Positions 18,528 through 28,411 of a DNA stretch of 64,000 bases are shown in pieces. The DNA is from Desulfoprunum benzoelyticum. GTDB lineage: Bacteria; Desulfobacterota; Desulfobulbia; Desulfobulbales; Desulfocapsaceae. Positions within the stretch are counted from its first letter, which is position 1. Each line of letters opens with the position of its first letter. Where the stretch lies: positions 124,001-188,000 of the forward strand of contig NZ_JACHEO010000001.1 of assembly GCF_014201505.1 (NCBI RefSeq), in the 5' to 3' direction. The translations under genes and the position numbers were made by a program. The notes beneath the pieces are model-generated. The model saw only the letters and a program-made list of their open reading frames with translations, was not told the DNA's origin and ran no database searches.

Positions 18528-18851
18528 AGAGTATCGCGTCAACGCCTCGGCGCCGGTTTATTTTGAGATTTGATCAACCGCATCACGAGGGTGAGCCAAG
18601 GTCTGCATGAATGGCGTCATTGTTGCCATCGTCATTTATATCCATCTGAATTATCTTGCTATTCATTAGCTGTGCGGTTTGGTTTTGGACCGTTGGAAAT
18701 AGTTCCGACGGAAAAGTTCCGGCTGAGCGGGAAAATCGCGCGGCTTTCTTCCATGAGGGAAAATGATTGTAGCATCGCTTTGCTATAGCAGTATAATGAC
18801 GTGACTTTGCCTTGAACCAGGTGAGATGCCGTAAATCATCAATCGTCGGGA
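18528..18851 (+). other. Intergenic region before mgtE
   Basis: 324 bp with no gene I can support. I looked for the M-box magnesium riboswitch core and for a T-tract terminator and saw neither. A 72-codon frame at 18570-18788 has no ribosome site and no recognisable composition. Confidence 0.5.
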
Positions 18852-20240
18852 ATGGTTATGGAAGAAAAGGGAAAAAAAGAACTCGTCGGTAACGAGGGGA
18901 TGGTCCTTTTCGATATGGTCCGCCGCCTTGCCAGGAGGGGGGCCAACGAGCATTTGATGAAGCTCGTTTCAAAAACCCATCCTGCCGATATCGCTTGGGT
19001 GTTTCGTCATCTAACCGAGGAGGAGCGCTCCAAGATCTTCACTATCATCGCCCAGACTGAACGTGTCGGGGAATTTCTGAGCGAACTCGATGATTCGCTG
19101 GTTGTCGATCTGGTCAAGGAGATGCCGCCACAGAACATGGCCGATATCCTTGCCAACATGCCGTCCGATGATGCCGTCGACCTGCTCGAGGCCCTGCCGG
19201 AGGAGATTGTCAACGATATCCGCAAGCACATGGAAAAACAGGATCGGGAAGAGATGGAGGAACTGCTCCAGTATCATCCCGAGACTGCCGGTGGACTGAT
19301 GTCCCCTGATTTCATGAGCCTTGACGGAGAGCAGACCGCCGGGGAGGCGATTACCAGCATCCAGAAACGAAGCGAAGAAAAGGAGATGGTATTCTATCTC
19401 TATATCACTCACGGCGACGGCAAACTCGCCGGAGTGGTGTCGCTGCGCGAACTGCTGATGCATCCGCCGCACCGGCAGTTGAAAAACATCATGAACCCCA
19501 ACGTCATCTCGGTAACGACCGATACTCCCCAGAATGACGTCGCCCATGTCGTCTCCCAGTACAACATTCTGGCCGTACCGGTCGTCGATTCCAACTATAA
19601 ACTGCTGGGGATCGTCACCGTCGACGATATCATCGATGTCATCCGCGAGGAGGCGACCGAGGAGTTCCTGCAGATGGCCGGTGCCGGCAAGGACCGTGAG
19701 ATCCTGCTCAAATCGATCAAGGAAAATTCCATCATCCGGGCCCCATGGCTGCTGGCGACATTCATCGGCGGGGTCATGTCGATGCTGATCGTCGGTTTTT
19801 TTTCCCACGAATTGAGCCAGATTATCGCCCTGGCCTCGTTCATGCCGATTATTGCCGGCATGGGCGGCAACATCGCCACCCAGTCGTCGACCATTATCGT
19901 CAGGGGGATCGCCACCGGCCGGGTCAATATCAACGAGTTGTTCCGTATCGTGTTCAAGGAGATGCGCGTCGGCCTGATCCTGGGCGGCCTTTATGGGATA
20001 CTGCTCGGGGTGGTGTCCTATTTCGGGTATGCCGAGCCCAGGTTGCTCGGCCTCGTCGTCGGTCTGTCGATCTTTTTTTCAATGGTCATGGCGGCGACGG
20101 TCGGCTCCCTTGTCCCATTGATCCTGAAGCGGTTTGATGTCGACGCCGCTATCGCTACCGGTCCGGTGGTCACGACCTTGATCGACGTCCTCGGTGTATT
20201 GGTGTATCTGTCGGTGGCCAAACTGCTGCTGCAATTATAG
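18852..20240 (+). CDS. mgtE: Magnesium transporter MgtE
   Basis: 462 residues in the complete MgtE layout: N-domain of helical repeats (about 15-140; [26 protein letters not shown]), a CBS pair (about 150-275; [32 protein letters not shown]), a plug helix, and five membrane helices (about 300-460; [34 protein letters not shown]). It is a Mg2+-gated channel for Mg2+ (and Co2+) uptake in the inner membrane. A second ATG two codons in may be the true start; neither has a strong ribosome site. A membrane protease gene follows after 70 bp, and a CNNM-type protein is converging, so three related membrane genes sit together. Confidence 0.95.
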   Translation: MVMEEKGKKELVGNEGMVLFDMVRRLARRGANEHLMKLVSKTHPADIAWVFRHLTEEERSKIFTIIAQTERVGEFLSELDDSLVVDLVKEMPPQNMADILANMPSDDAVDLLEALPEEIVNDIRKHMEKQDREEMEELLQYHPETAGGLMSPDFMSLDGEQTAGEAITSIQKRSEEKEMVFYLYITHGDGKLAGVVSLRELLMHPPHRQLKNIMNPNVISVTTDTPQNDVAHVVSQYNILAVPVVDSNYKLLGIVTVDDIIDVIREEATEEFLQMAGAGKDREILLKSIKENSIIRAPWLLATFIGGVMSMLIVGFFSHELSQIIALASFMPIIAGMGGNIATQSSTIIVRGIATGRVNINELFRIVFKEMRVGLILGGLYGILLGVVSYFGYAEPRLLGLVVGLSIFFSMVMAATVGSLVPLILKRFDVDAAIATGPVVTTLIDVLGVLVYLSVAKLLLQL

Positions 20241-20310
20241 ATTGCCTCGATAGCGATCCGGATCGTCGCCGGTGATGTCGGCCCGGATCGGAGGCATTGA
20301 TCGAACTGCC

Positions 20311-21405
20311 ATGAAAAAACTCTCCCCCTTTCTCGTCCTTTTTCTCCTGTTGTTCGGGTTGTGGCTGATATTCGGCCAGCCGGTGCGTTCACCTCTGAAT
20401 CCGGAGGCGATACCGCGAAGCGTGACCGCCCGCGGCGATCTTGCCGCCGACGAACAGAACACGATCGAGATCTTCAAGAAAAATTCCAGTTCGGTTGTCT
20501 ATGTCACCAGTACCGCGTTGCGGCGAGGGTTGTTTTCACTCAATGCGGTCGAGATTCCGCAGGGCACCGGATCCGGTTTCGTCTGGGACAACGAGGGAAG
20601 GATCGTCACCAATTACCATGTGATCAGCGATGCCAACAGCGTCCAGATCACCATGGCCGATAATTCGACATGGAAGGCGGTGCTGGTTGGCGCCTCTCCC
20701 GACAAGGATATCGCCGTCCTCCAGATCAACGCTCCGAAAAAACTGCTGCAGCCGATCACGGTCGGCGAATCGGCCAATCTTCTCGTCGGTCAGAAGGTGT
20801 ATGCGATCGGCAATCCCTTCGGTCTCGACCGGACCATCACCTCCGGAATCATTTCCGCCCTCGGCCGCCAGATCAAGTCTGTCAGCGGCCGCATGATCCA
20901 TGGCATGATCCAGACCGATGCGGCGATCAATCCCGGAAATTCCGGGGGACCGCTGCTTGACAGTGCCGGCCGGCTGATCGGAGTCAATACCGCCATCTAC
21001 AGCCCTTCCGGGGCCTACGCCGGTATCGGTTTCGCCGTCCCGGTTTCCGAAGTCAATCGGGTTGTCCCCGAACTGATCAAATTCGGACGGATTATCCGAC
21101 CAGGCCTCGGGGCAACGCTGGCCGACGAAAATCTCAACGCCAACCTCGGCGTCGACGGGGTGCTGATTCTCGGTCTGGAGAAAAACGGCCCGGCCGACAA
21201 GGCAGGGTTGCGAGCCACCACCCAGTACATGGGGGAAATCATCCTCGGCGACATCATCGTCGCGATCGCCGGCAGCAAGGTCGATTCCTATGATGCCATA
21301 CGCACCGAACTCGAACGGTTCAAGGTCGGAGACGAGGTCACGGTGACGGTGGTGCGGGACGGGTCTCCGGTCGATGTGCCGGTACGGCTCGGGGCGGTGG
21401 AATAA
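20311..21405 (+). CDS. DegS/HtrA-like membrane-anchored serine protease
   Basis: 364 residues: one N-terminal membrane anchor (KLSPFLVLFLLLFGLWLIF, residues 3-21), a trypsin-like domain with His (TNYHVISDA), Asp (DKDIAVLQI) and Ser (NPGNSGGPLL), and one PDZ domain (about 265-360; GADE-like GLEKNGPADKAGLRA). One PDZ plus an anchor is the DegS rather than DegP layout, so it likely faces the periplasm and senses or trims misfolded proteins. An upstream in-frame GTG (20272) is possible, but the ATG at 20311 gives the natural anchor start. Its stop codon abuts the stop of the opposing gene with no spacer. Confidence 0.92.
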   Translation: MKKLSPFLVLFLLLFGLWLIFGQPVRSPLNPEAIPRSVTARGDLAADEQNTIEIFKKNSSSVVYVTSTALRRGLFSLNAVEIPQGTGSGFVWDNEGRIVTNYHVISDANSVQITMADNSTWKAVLVGASPDKDIAVLQINAPKKLLQPITVGESANLLVGQKVYAIGNPFGLDRTITSGIISALGRQIKSVSGRMIHGMIQTDAAINPGNSGGPLLDSAGRLIGVNTAIYSPSGAYAGIGFAVPVSEVNRVVPELIKFGRIIRPGLGATLADENLNANLGVDGVLILGLEKNGPADKAGLRATTQYMGEIILGDIIVAIAGSKVDSYDAIRTELERFKVGDEVTVTVVRDGSPVDVPVRLGAVE

Positions 21406-22455
21406 TCAGGAGCAGCTTTTTCTCCTGGACGCCGATTGAAGATTTTTGGCCCGAGCGAATTCTCTCATGTCTTTGGCTCGATCGGTCTCGTCGACGATCT
21501 CCCTGCCGACGATCTCCTCGATGATGTCCTCCAGTGAGACTACTCCGGTCACCGATCCGTATTCATCGACGACGACGAAGAGATGCTGGCGCCGATCGAA
21601 AAATTCGACCAGGACGCGGTTGAGCGGTGCGGTTTCCGGCACGAAATGGACCGGATGGAGCATGCTGGAAAGAGTGTTCCCTGTTTTTCCCTCGGCTGCC
21701 GCCTGCAGGACATCGCGGCGGAGGACCATTCCGGTGATATTGTCAGGATCATGATTGAAGACCGGGAGACGGCTGTGGCTGCCAATGAGGGTCACCTTCT
21801 TCATCGCCTCGTCAACGGTCAGCTGTTCGTCAAGGGAAAAGGTCACGGTGCGGGGGGTCATGACCTCGCGGACAATCTTTCCTTTCAGGTTGAGGATGTT
21901 GATAATAACCTTCTCCTCGGCCTTTTCGATCGCCCCGGATTCAAGGGAGAGTGTGGCAATGGTCTGCAGTTCCTCAGCGCTGATGTTGCCATCCCGGGCA
22001 TTGGATGGCAGGAGCCGGGTGATCAGACGGCAGAACCAGACGATGGGTTTGAGGATCAATACCATCCAGCGGATGGGGTGGGCGATGATCGGGGCGAGTC
22101 GGTAGGCGAAGCTCACGCCCAGAGTTTTGGGTATGATTTCAGAGAAGATAAGAATGGTCAGGGTGAAAATGCCGGAGAACAATATCAGATTTTCATCGCC
22201 AAAGAGCCTGGCCGCTGCCGCACCGGCAATCGCGGCGCCGACGGTGTTGGCGATGGTGTTCAGCGTCAGGATGGCGGTGATCGGCTCATTGATGTCCGCA
22301 CGCAGATCCAGAAGGGTTCTGGCAGATGGATGACCGGAATTTTTGAGCAGCTCAAGTTGGCTTGTGGTCACGGAATAGAGGACGGCTTCACAGAGGGAGC
22401 ACAAAGCAGAAACAAGGACCGCTGAGACGGTGGCGGTAATAAATGATTGCAGCAC
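21406..22455 (-). CDS. CNNM-type membrane protein with CBS pair (short HlyC/CorC relative)
   Basis: 349 residues: a DUF21/CNNM domain with about four membrane segments (1-150; SEIIPKTLGVSFAYRLAP is the characteristic segment), then two CBS motifs (about 195-325; MTPRTVTF, VVDEYGSVTGVVSLEDIIEEIVG). The CorC_HlyC domain that normally follows in the long bacterial form is missing; the protein ends in a basic tail. Family members are implicated in Mg2+/Co2+ export or resistance. It converges on the DegS-like gene, and mgtE lies just beyond, pointing to a shared magnesium theme. Confidence 0.9.
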   Translation of the reverse strand: MLQSFITATVSAVLVSALCSLCEAVLYSVTTSQLELLKNSGHPSARTLLDLRADINEPITAILTLNTIANTVGAAIAGAAAARLFGDENLILFSGIFTLTILIFSEIIPKTLGVSFAYRLAPIIAHPIRWMVLILKPIVWFCRLITRLLPSNARDGNISAEELQTIATLSLESGAIEKAEEKVIINILNLKGKIVREVMTPRTVTFSLDEQLTVDEAMKKVTLIGSHSRLPVFNHDPDNITGMVLRRDVLQAAAEGKTGNTLSSMLHPVHFVPETAPLNRVLVEFFDRRQHLFVVVDEYGSVTGVVSLEDIIEEIVGREIVDETDRAKDMREFARAKNLQSASRRKSCS

Positions 22456-22624
22456 GAAAAAATCTCCGTTGTATCATGGAAATGTATTTATTGGCGAGAG
22501 CGCAATCGGTTCCCCATCCCGGGCAATCGATTGGGCGACTTTCCTGTGGTGAAAAATCATACCGTACCTGTCTGGTGAATAACCAGATAATTGTACACAA
22601 TAGAGTGTGTTGCGAGAGGATCAG

Positions 22625-24160
22625 ATGGATACAACAAAATTTTCGGTGAGTGGCAAGGATATTGCCGTCTATAGCGGCGACCTGCTGGTGATCTGTATGG
22701 TACAGCCGGAACAAGGTCTGCCTTCCTGTGACGAACGGTTGCGCCCCCTGGTGATCAACGCATTGGAACTTGGAGATTTCAAAGGCAAAATGGAAGAGAC
22801 CCTGGTCTTGTATCCGGATCCGGCGATGGCGATAGCGTTCAGTGCCAGACGTATCATGCTGGCTGGCATGGGTAAAATTGCCACATCTGCAGACCCCGGC
22901 GATTTGAAGGAGACCTGCCGGATCGTCGGCGGTAATATCGCCCGTCACTGTGCCAGGATACAGGCTGGATCGATAATGATCAGCCTTCCCACTCTCTTTC
23001 CCCTCGAACCTGGCGGCGTCGCCGAAAGTCTGGCGGAAGGGGTGGTGCTTGGCGATTATCGTTTCCGCAAATACAAGACCGAAGATAAAAATGAGCAGCC
23101 GTATCCGGGGTTGAAAAAGGTTGTGTTCCACACCTCATCCAGGACGGGAGAGGTGCGCAAGGGGGTTGAACGCGGGGAGCGGGCTGCCAGGGCCGCAAAT
23201 GCAGCGCGGGATATGGCCAATGAACCCGGCAGCGGTTGGACGCCGTCACGGTTTGGCGAATACGCCCAGGGGCTCGCCGACCGTATGGCGATGCAGGTGA
23301 CGATCCTGGAGAAAGAGGATATGCAGCGCCTTGGGATGGGGGGCATCCTTGCCGTCAGCCGAGGGTCGGCCGAACCGCCGAAAATGGTCATCCTTCAATA
23401 CCGGCCGGACCAGCCGGCGGAGACGATCCTCCTGGTCGGAAAAGGGCTGACCTTCGACTCCGGTGGGGTGTCGCTGAAGCCGGCGACGGGGATGCAGGAC
23501 ATGAAATACGACATGTGCGGCGGCGCCGCAGTCCTGTCTGCCATGCAGGTTATCGGCGAAGAACGGCCGGATGTCGGAGTGGTGGCGATCATCCCGGCCA
23601 CGGAGAACATGGGCGGGGGGGCGGCAGTCAAGCCCGGCGATATCATCGCTCACTATGGCGGCGTTACATCGGAGATCGTCAATACCGACGCCGAAGGCAG
23701 GCTGATCCTGGCCGATGCGCTGGCCTACGGGATTGAAAAGTTCTCCCCCTGCTGCGTCATCGACCTGGCGACCTTGACCGGAGCGGTCATCATCGCCCTC
23801 GGCCATCATTATACCGGGATCCTAGGGAACAATGACGAACTGACGGAGAGGGTCAGGGAGGCCGGTCGCTGCAGCGGTGAACCGATGTGGCGGTTGCCCT
23901 TGGGACCGGAGTACAGCAAGCAGATCGAATCCGAGGTGGCGGATATCAAGAATACCGGCGGCAAGCCGGCGGGAACTATCACTGCCGCCGCCTATCTGCA
24001 GAAATTCGTTCAGGATGTCCCTTGGGTTCACCTTGATATCGCCGGAACGGCCTGGGAATTCACCGAAAAATCGTATATTCCGAAAGGTCCGTCAGGTATC
24101 GGTACGCGATCCCTGATCGAACTGATCAGGAACTGGTCGGCATTTTCGCCGGAAAAATAA
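22625..24160 (+). CDS. pepA: Leucyl aminopeptidase (M17, PepA-like)
   Basis: 511 residues. The catalytic domain has VGKGLTFDSGGVSLKP, DMCGGAAVLSAM and the metal-binding NTDAEGRLILADAL, all hallmarks of M17 dizinc aminopeptidases; the N-terminal domain (about 1-170) is the usual divergent one. It removes N-terminal residues from peptides in the cytosol and forms hexamers in known members. I take the ATG at 22625, which follows GAGAGG, rather than a TTG six codons upstream. The gene is divergent from the CNNM gene and convergent with dusB, so it is probably monocistronic. Confidence 0.94.
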   Translation: MDTTKFSVSGKDIAVYSGDLLVICMVQPEQGLPSCDERLRPLVINALELGDFKGKMEETLVLYPDPAMAIAFSARRIMLAGMGKIATSADPGDLKETCRIVGGNIARHCARIQAGSIMISLPTLFPLEPGGVAESLAEGVVLGDYRFRKYKTEDKNEQPYPGLKKVVFHTSSRTGEVRKGVERGERAARAANAARDMANEPGSGWTPSRFGEYAQGLADRMAMQVTILEKEDMQRLGMGGILAVSRGSAEPPKMVILQYRPDQPAETILLVGKGLTFDSGGVSLKPATGMQDMKYDMCGGAAVLSAMQVIGEERPDVGVVAIIPATENMGGGAAVKPGDIIAHYGGVTSEIVNTDAEGRLILADALAYGIEKFSPCCVIDLATLTGAVIIALGHHYTGILGNNDELTERVREAGRCSGEPMWRLPLGPEYSKQIESEVADIKNTGGKPAGTITAAAYLQKFVQDVPWVHLDIAGTAWEFTEKSYIPKGPSGIGTRSLIELIRNWSAFSPEK

Positions 24161-24199
24161 CAGAGGGGAGAAACAGCGCAACGCTTACCGGGGTCTGGG

Positions 24200-25177
24200 C
24201 TAAGCTGCACCACCGGTGATTGCTGTTGTGCCGATCTCTTCATTGATATCTCTGAAGGCAAGGAGCAGGTTTTTCAAATCCGTCAGTGCCGGGCAGTTGT
24301 AGACTGCCCGGCGGATATCACTGCTGCCCGGCAGGTTTTTAAAATACTTGCCGATGTGGTTCCTGATGACACTAATCGGCCGGTTGGCGCCGAGAAACTG
24401 TTCAACCAGGTTGAGGTGGCGGAGAGCCCCATCGACGATCGCCCCGAGATCACCCGGCCGTCCGGCAGCGGAGAATACCCAGGGGTTGCCCAGGGCGGCC
24501 CGGCCGATCATGACCCCGTCGCACCCTGTTTCCTCCAGCATCTCCATCGCTTCCTGATAGGTTTGGATGTCGCCGTTGCCGATGACCGGGATCGTCAGGG
24601 CCTGCTTGATCGCGGCAATGATGGTTCTATCCGCCTGGCCCGAAAACCCCTGGGCCCAGGTGCGGCCATGGACGATGACCGCGGATGCCCCCGAACCCTG
24701 AGCCATTCTGGCGAATTCCGTTCCGTTGACTTCGGAGGCCTTGATCCCGGCCCTGATCTTGACCGTCACCGGCAGAGACGTATTGGCCACGACCCGCAGG
24801 ATTATTTTCTCGGCGAGTTCGGGCGAGGCCATCAGGGCGGCCCCGGCCCCGCGTTTTGTGACTTTTTTGACAGGACATCCCATGTTGATGTCGATCATGT
24901 CCGGACCAAAGGTCGAGATGATCGCCGCGGCTTCCGCCATCCGGTCGGGGTCGGCGCCGAAAAGCTGAAAGGCGACGGGGCGCTCCGCAGGTGTTGACAG
25001 AAGCATATCTATGGTCTTTTGCTGCCGATAGCACAGGCCATGACAGCTGATCATCTCCGAGACACAGAAACCGGCGCCATACTCCCGACAGAGAAGTCGA
25101 AATGGCAAATCGCTGTATCCGGCAAGTGGAGCGAGGACAAGAGGTGAGGGGAAGGCGAGCGAACCGATTGTCAGCAT
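24200..25177 (-). CDS. dusB: tRNA-dihydrouridine synthase (DusB-like)
   Basis: 325 residues. LAPLAGYSDLPFRLLCREYGA at the N-terminus, the active-site Cys in INMGCPVKKVTKRGAGAALM, KIRAG, HGRTW and GNGDIQT are all typical of FMN-dependent Dus enzymes, which reduce uridines in the D-loop of tRNA. The order of motifs fits DusB more than DusA. It is the last gene of the leftward dnaB-leuS-lptE-dusB series, 66 bp after lptE, and converges with pepA with a 39-bp gap. Confidence 0.92.
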   Translation of the reverse strand: MLTIGSLAFPSPLVLAPLAGYSDLPFRLLCREYGAGFCVSEMISCHGLCYRQQKTIDMLLSTPAERPVAFQLFGADPDRMAEAAAIISTFGPDMIDINMGCPVKKVTKRGAGAALMASPELAEKIILRVVANTSLPVTVKIRAGIKASEVNGTEFARMAQGSGASAVIVHGRTWAQGFSGQADRTIIAAIKQALTIPVIGNGDIQTYQEAMEMLEETGCDGVMIGRAALGNPWVFSAAGRPGDLGAIVDGALRHLNLVEQFLGANRPISVIRNHIGKYFKNLPGSSDIRRAVYNCPALTDLKNLLLAFRDINEEIGTTAITGGAA

Positions 25178-25243
25178 GGAGATAAAAAACAGGCCGATAT
25201 CATCGACGATACCGGCCTGGGAAAAAAAGAGGAGATAAGCCGA

Positions 25244-25771
25244 TTACAGTTTGGGAATCTGCACCAGCGTTCTCTGGTAAATCTTCTGGGAGAGATCTTT
25301 GATTATTATTTCCAACGCCTGCTTTTTGTTTTCCTCCTCAACCGCAGAAGAGGACGAGGTCAGAAACGATTCGGTGTAATACTCGCTCGGGGCTTCGACC
25401 AGCACCTTGCCGGTAGCGATATCCTTGAGGATATATCGTACACGGAGAGTGAGCTTGACCTCGGCCGCATCGCGGTTCGACCGGTAACTCAGACTCGGCA
25501 GAGATATCGAAACAATCTCGCCAGCAAGTATCAGATCAGATCCTTCTTTCTTTTTCGTGACGTGCAGCGATCCGGATTTCTGGTACCAGCGGGCCAGTGA
25601 GCGATAGATCTGTGAGTCAAGCCCCAGCTCGCTGGTGCGATTCTTCCATTCAGCGATGTAGATCGATTTCTCAGGACCTGAATAGACGTAGGGGTTGTGA
25701 TAACCGCATGAGGTCAGGAACAGCAGCAGAAACGCTGTGACGAGCGAAGGTATGAGCCGAGGTTTCTTCAA
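25244..25771 (-). CDS. lptE: LptE-like LPS-assembly lipoprotein
   Basis: 175 residues. A lipoprotein signal ends in LFLTSCGYHNPY, so the mature protein starts at that Cys and is outer-membrane anchored. The rest (KSIYIAEWKNRTSELGLDSQIYRSLARWY ... ILAGEIVSISL) fits the LptE/RlpB fold that plugs the LptD LPS translocon. I choose the TTG at 25771 because AAGGAG lies 7 nt before it and this gives a compact signal peptide (MKKPRLIPSLVTAF...); the longer reading starts at another TTG at 25789. The position right after leuS is common for lptE in proteobacteria. Confidence 0.85.
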   Translation of the reverse strand: MKKPRLIPSLVTAFLLLFLTSCGYHNPYVYSGPEKSIYIAEWKNRTSELGLDSQIYRSLARWYQKSGSLHVTKKKEGSDLILAGEIVSISLPSLSYRSNRDAAEVKLTLRVRYILKDIATGKVLVEAPSEYYTESFLTSSSSAVEEENKKQALEIIIKDLSQKIYQRTLVQIPKL

Positions 25772-25858
25772 CGAAGTTCTCCTTGACAAGAAATGATGAG
25801 GCTTTCCAGATGTCCAATCTGCGGCCGCACTGGCACTATCAGGATACAGAGTATAGTG

Positions 25859-28348
25859 TTATATAACGATATTAACAAGTTTCTTCTTGACGACAATGGT
25901 CTTTTTCACCTCTTTGCCGCTGATGAATCTGGCGACATTATCATCAGTAAGAGCCATATCGATAAGCGGCCTGTCCTCGATATCTGCAGGAGCTTCAAGG
26001 CGGCTGCGCACCTTGCCGTTGACCTGAACCACGATCGTGAGCCGTTCTTCGGCCGCAGCCTCCGCATCCCATTGCGGCCATGAAACGGTTTCGATCGACC
26101 CTCTTTCCAGCCGTTCCCACATTTCAGAGCAGAAATGGGGGATCATCGGCGAGAGCAGCAGCAGCACGGTGTTCATCGCCTCTTTGACATAGTATGGATC
26201 AACCGTATTCCTTTTTTCCTTCTCGGTGGCGTTCGACAGGACATTGAACAGTTCCATGACGGCGCTGATAGCGGTGTTGAAATGGAAGTTGTTTTCGATA
26301 TTCTCCGTCACCCGCCGTATGGTCTGGTGGGTCCGGCGGTGGAGATTGCGGTCCGCCTCGCTCAAGACCTGACCTGGGGAAGGGGTGTTGGTCAGGCTCT
26401 GGCTGTTGTTTTCAACGAACCGGTAAATCCTGTTGATGAATCGGGATGCCCCTTCAACCCCCTGTGCATTCCATTCCAGATCCTTTTCCGGAGGGGCGGC
26501 AAAAAGGCTGAACAACCGGACGGTATCGGCGCCGTATTCAGCGACGAGATCATGGGGATCAACGACATTTCCTTTTGATTTCGACATCTTGGATCCGTCT
26601 TTGATGACCATTCCCTGGGTCAGGAGATTGGTGAACGGTTCATCGATGGTGAGATAACCGAGATCCCGCAGCACCTTGGTGAAAAATCGGGAATAGAGGA
26701 GATGGAGGATGGCATGCTCGACTCCGCCGATGTACTGATCGACCGGGAGCCAATGTGAGGCCTTGTCCCGATCAATCGGCGCCTCGGTGAGCCGCGGGCA
26801 GGTGTAGCGGGCAAAGTACCACGATGATTCGACGAAGGTGTCCATCGTGTCCGTTTCCCGGCGGGCCGGGCCGTTACAGACCGGGCAGGTGGTGGTATAG
26901 AAGGATGGTCGCTGATGCAGGGGATCGCATCTGCTGTTGCCGGAATCGACATCTTCCGGGAGTACGACCGGCAGCTGTTCGCGGGGGACCGGCTGCACAC
27001 CGCAGCTGTCGCAATGGATCATCGGAATCGGGGCGCCCCAGTACCGCTGCCTGGAGATGCCCCAGTCGCGGAGCCGGTATGTTACGTGGGGGGCGCCGAA
27101 ACCGTGATCGACGGCATGGGCGATGATCCTCCCTTTGGCCTCCTCCGACGGCAGACCGGTAAAATCTCCCGAATTGGCAAGGGTTCCGGGGCCGGTGTAG
27201 GCCTGATCCAGTGATTCACCGATCAGCGTCATCCCTTCCGGCATGATGACCGGAATGATGTCGAGCCCGTATTTCCTGGCGAATTCAAAATCACGTTCAT
27301 CATGGGCCGGTACGGCCATGACGGCGCCGGTGCCGTATTCCATCAGGACAAAATTGGCGATATACAGCGGTATCTTTTTGCCATTGAATGGATTGATACA
27401 GTATCTGCCGGTGAAGATGCCCTTTTTCTCCGGTTCTTCTTCGTTGCTCTTGCGCTGTTTCTCGGTGATGATCTGATCAATGAATTTCCGGATCTCGTCC
27501 TCATTTTCACCGCCCGGCAGAAGGGCGTCGAGGAGGGGATGCTCAGCGGCGATCGACATGAAGGTGACCCCGAAAATGGTGTCGGGACGGGTCGTGAAGA
27601 TGGAGATTTTCTCGTCGCGTCCGTCGACCGGGAAATCGCAGGTGAGACCGGTCGATTTGCCGATCCAGTTGCGCTGCATCGTCACCACTTTTTCCGGCCA
27701 TCCTGTCAACTTCTCGAGATCGGCGAGCAGTTCCTCCGCATAATCGGTGATCTTGAAGAACCAGCCGTTCATCTTCCGTGGCATGACCGGTTGGTCGCAA
27801 CGCCAGCAGCAGCCCTCTATGACCTGTTCGTTGGCAAGGACGGTCTGGCAGGATTCACACCAGTTGACGGTCGTGACCTTCTGGTAGATGATGCCTTTTT
27901 CCCACATCTCGATGAAAAAAAGCTGCTCCCAGCGGAAATAGCCGGGATTACAGGTGGCGATCTCACGCTGCCAATCGTAGGAAAGACCAAGCTGCCGCAG
28001 CTGCTCGCGCATGTAATCAATATTGGCGTAGGTCCAGGTGGCAGGGTGGCTGTTGTTTTTCTGGGCGGCATTTTCTGCGGGCAGGCCGAAGGCATCCCAT
28101 CCCATCGGGTGGAGGACGTTATAGCCCCGCATTCGCTTGTACCTGGCGACCACGTCGCCAATGGAGTAATTCCGGACATGTCCCATGTGAATTTTTCCTG
28201 AAGGATAAGGAAACATTTCCAGGACATAATATTTCTCTTTTGTGGCGTCTTCTGTAGTTCGATAGGTAGCGTTTTCGCTCCAAAAACGCTGCCATTTGTC
28301 TTCGATTGTCTTGAACTCGTATTTCTTGCCGCTCTGGCTGGTGGTCAT
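25859..28348 (-). CDS. leuS: Leucyl-tRNA synthetase
   Basis: 829 residues of class I synthetase. The HIGH-type motif appears in YPSGKIHMGHVRNYSIGD and KMSKS in KDGSKMSKSKGNVVDP; the CP1 editing domain includes TRPDTIFGVTFMSIAAEHPL. Zinc-knuckle cysteines lie at WCESCQTVLANEQVIEGCCWRCDQPV. It charges tRNA-Leu. The C-terminal extension VNGKVRSRLEAP ... GKEVKKTIVVKKKLVNIVI is complete. It lies 63 bp after dnaB and 87 bp before lptE, and all probably share a transcript. Confidence 0.97.
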   Translation of the reverse strand: MTTSQSGKKYEFKTIEDKWQRFWSENATYRTTEDATKEKYYVLEMFPYPSGKIHMGHVRNYSIGDVVARYKRMRGYNVLHPMGWDAFGLPAENAAQKNNSHPATWTYANIDYMREQLRQLGLSYDWQREIATCNPGYFRWEQLFFIEMWEKGIIYQKVTTVNWCESCQTVLANEQVIEGCCWRCDQPVMPRKMNGWFFKITDYAEELLADLEKLTGWPEKVVTMQRNWIGKSTGLTCDFPVDGRDEKISIFTTRPDTIFGVTFMSIAAEHPLLDALLPGGENEDEIRKFIDQIITEKQRKSNEEEPEKKGIFTGRYCINPFNGKKIPLYIANFVLMEYGTGAVMAVPAHDERDFEFARKYGLDIIPVIMPEGMTLIGESLDQAYTGPGTLANSGDFTGLPSEEAKGRIIAHAVDHGFGAPHVTYRLRDWGISRQRYWGAPIPMIHCDSCGVQPVPREQLPVVLPEDVDSGNSRCDPLHQRPSFYTTTCPVCNGPARRETDTMDTFVESSWYFARYTCPRLTEAPIDRDKASHWLPVDQYIGGVEHAILHLLYSRFFTKVLRDLGYLTIDEPFTNLLTQGMVIKDGSKMSKSKGNVVDPHDLVAEYGADTVRLFSLFAAPPEKDLEWNAQGVEGASRFINRIYRFVENNSQSLTNTPSPGQVLSEADRNLHRRTHQTIRRVTENIENNFHFNTAISAVMELFNVLSNATEKEKRNTVDPYYVKEAMNTVLLLLSPMIPHFCSEMWERLERGSIETVSWPQWDAEAAAEERLTIVVQVNGKVRSRLEAPADIEDRPLIDMALTDDNVARFISGKEVKKTIVVKKKLVNIVI

Positions 28349-28411
28349 GGTGTTGCCCCTATGCGTTTGCCTGTGCCTGGTTAGGCATGTGCGAACAGAA
28401 GATCGTTTGCA

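Noticed and set aside
18528-18851. Possible M-box riboswitch before mgtE
   Set aside because: No recognisable conserved core on either strand.
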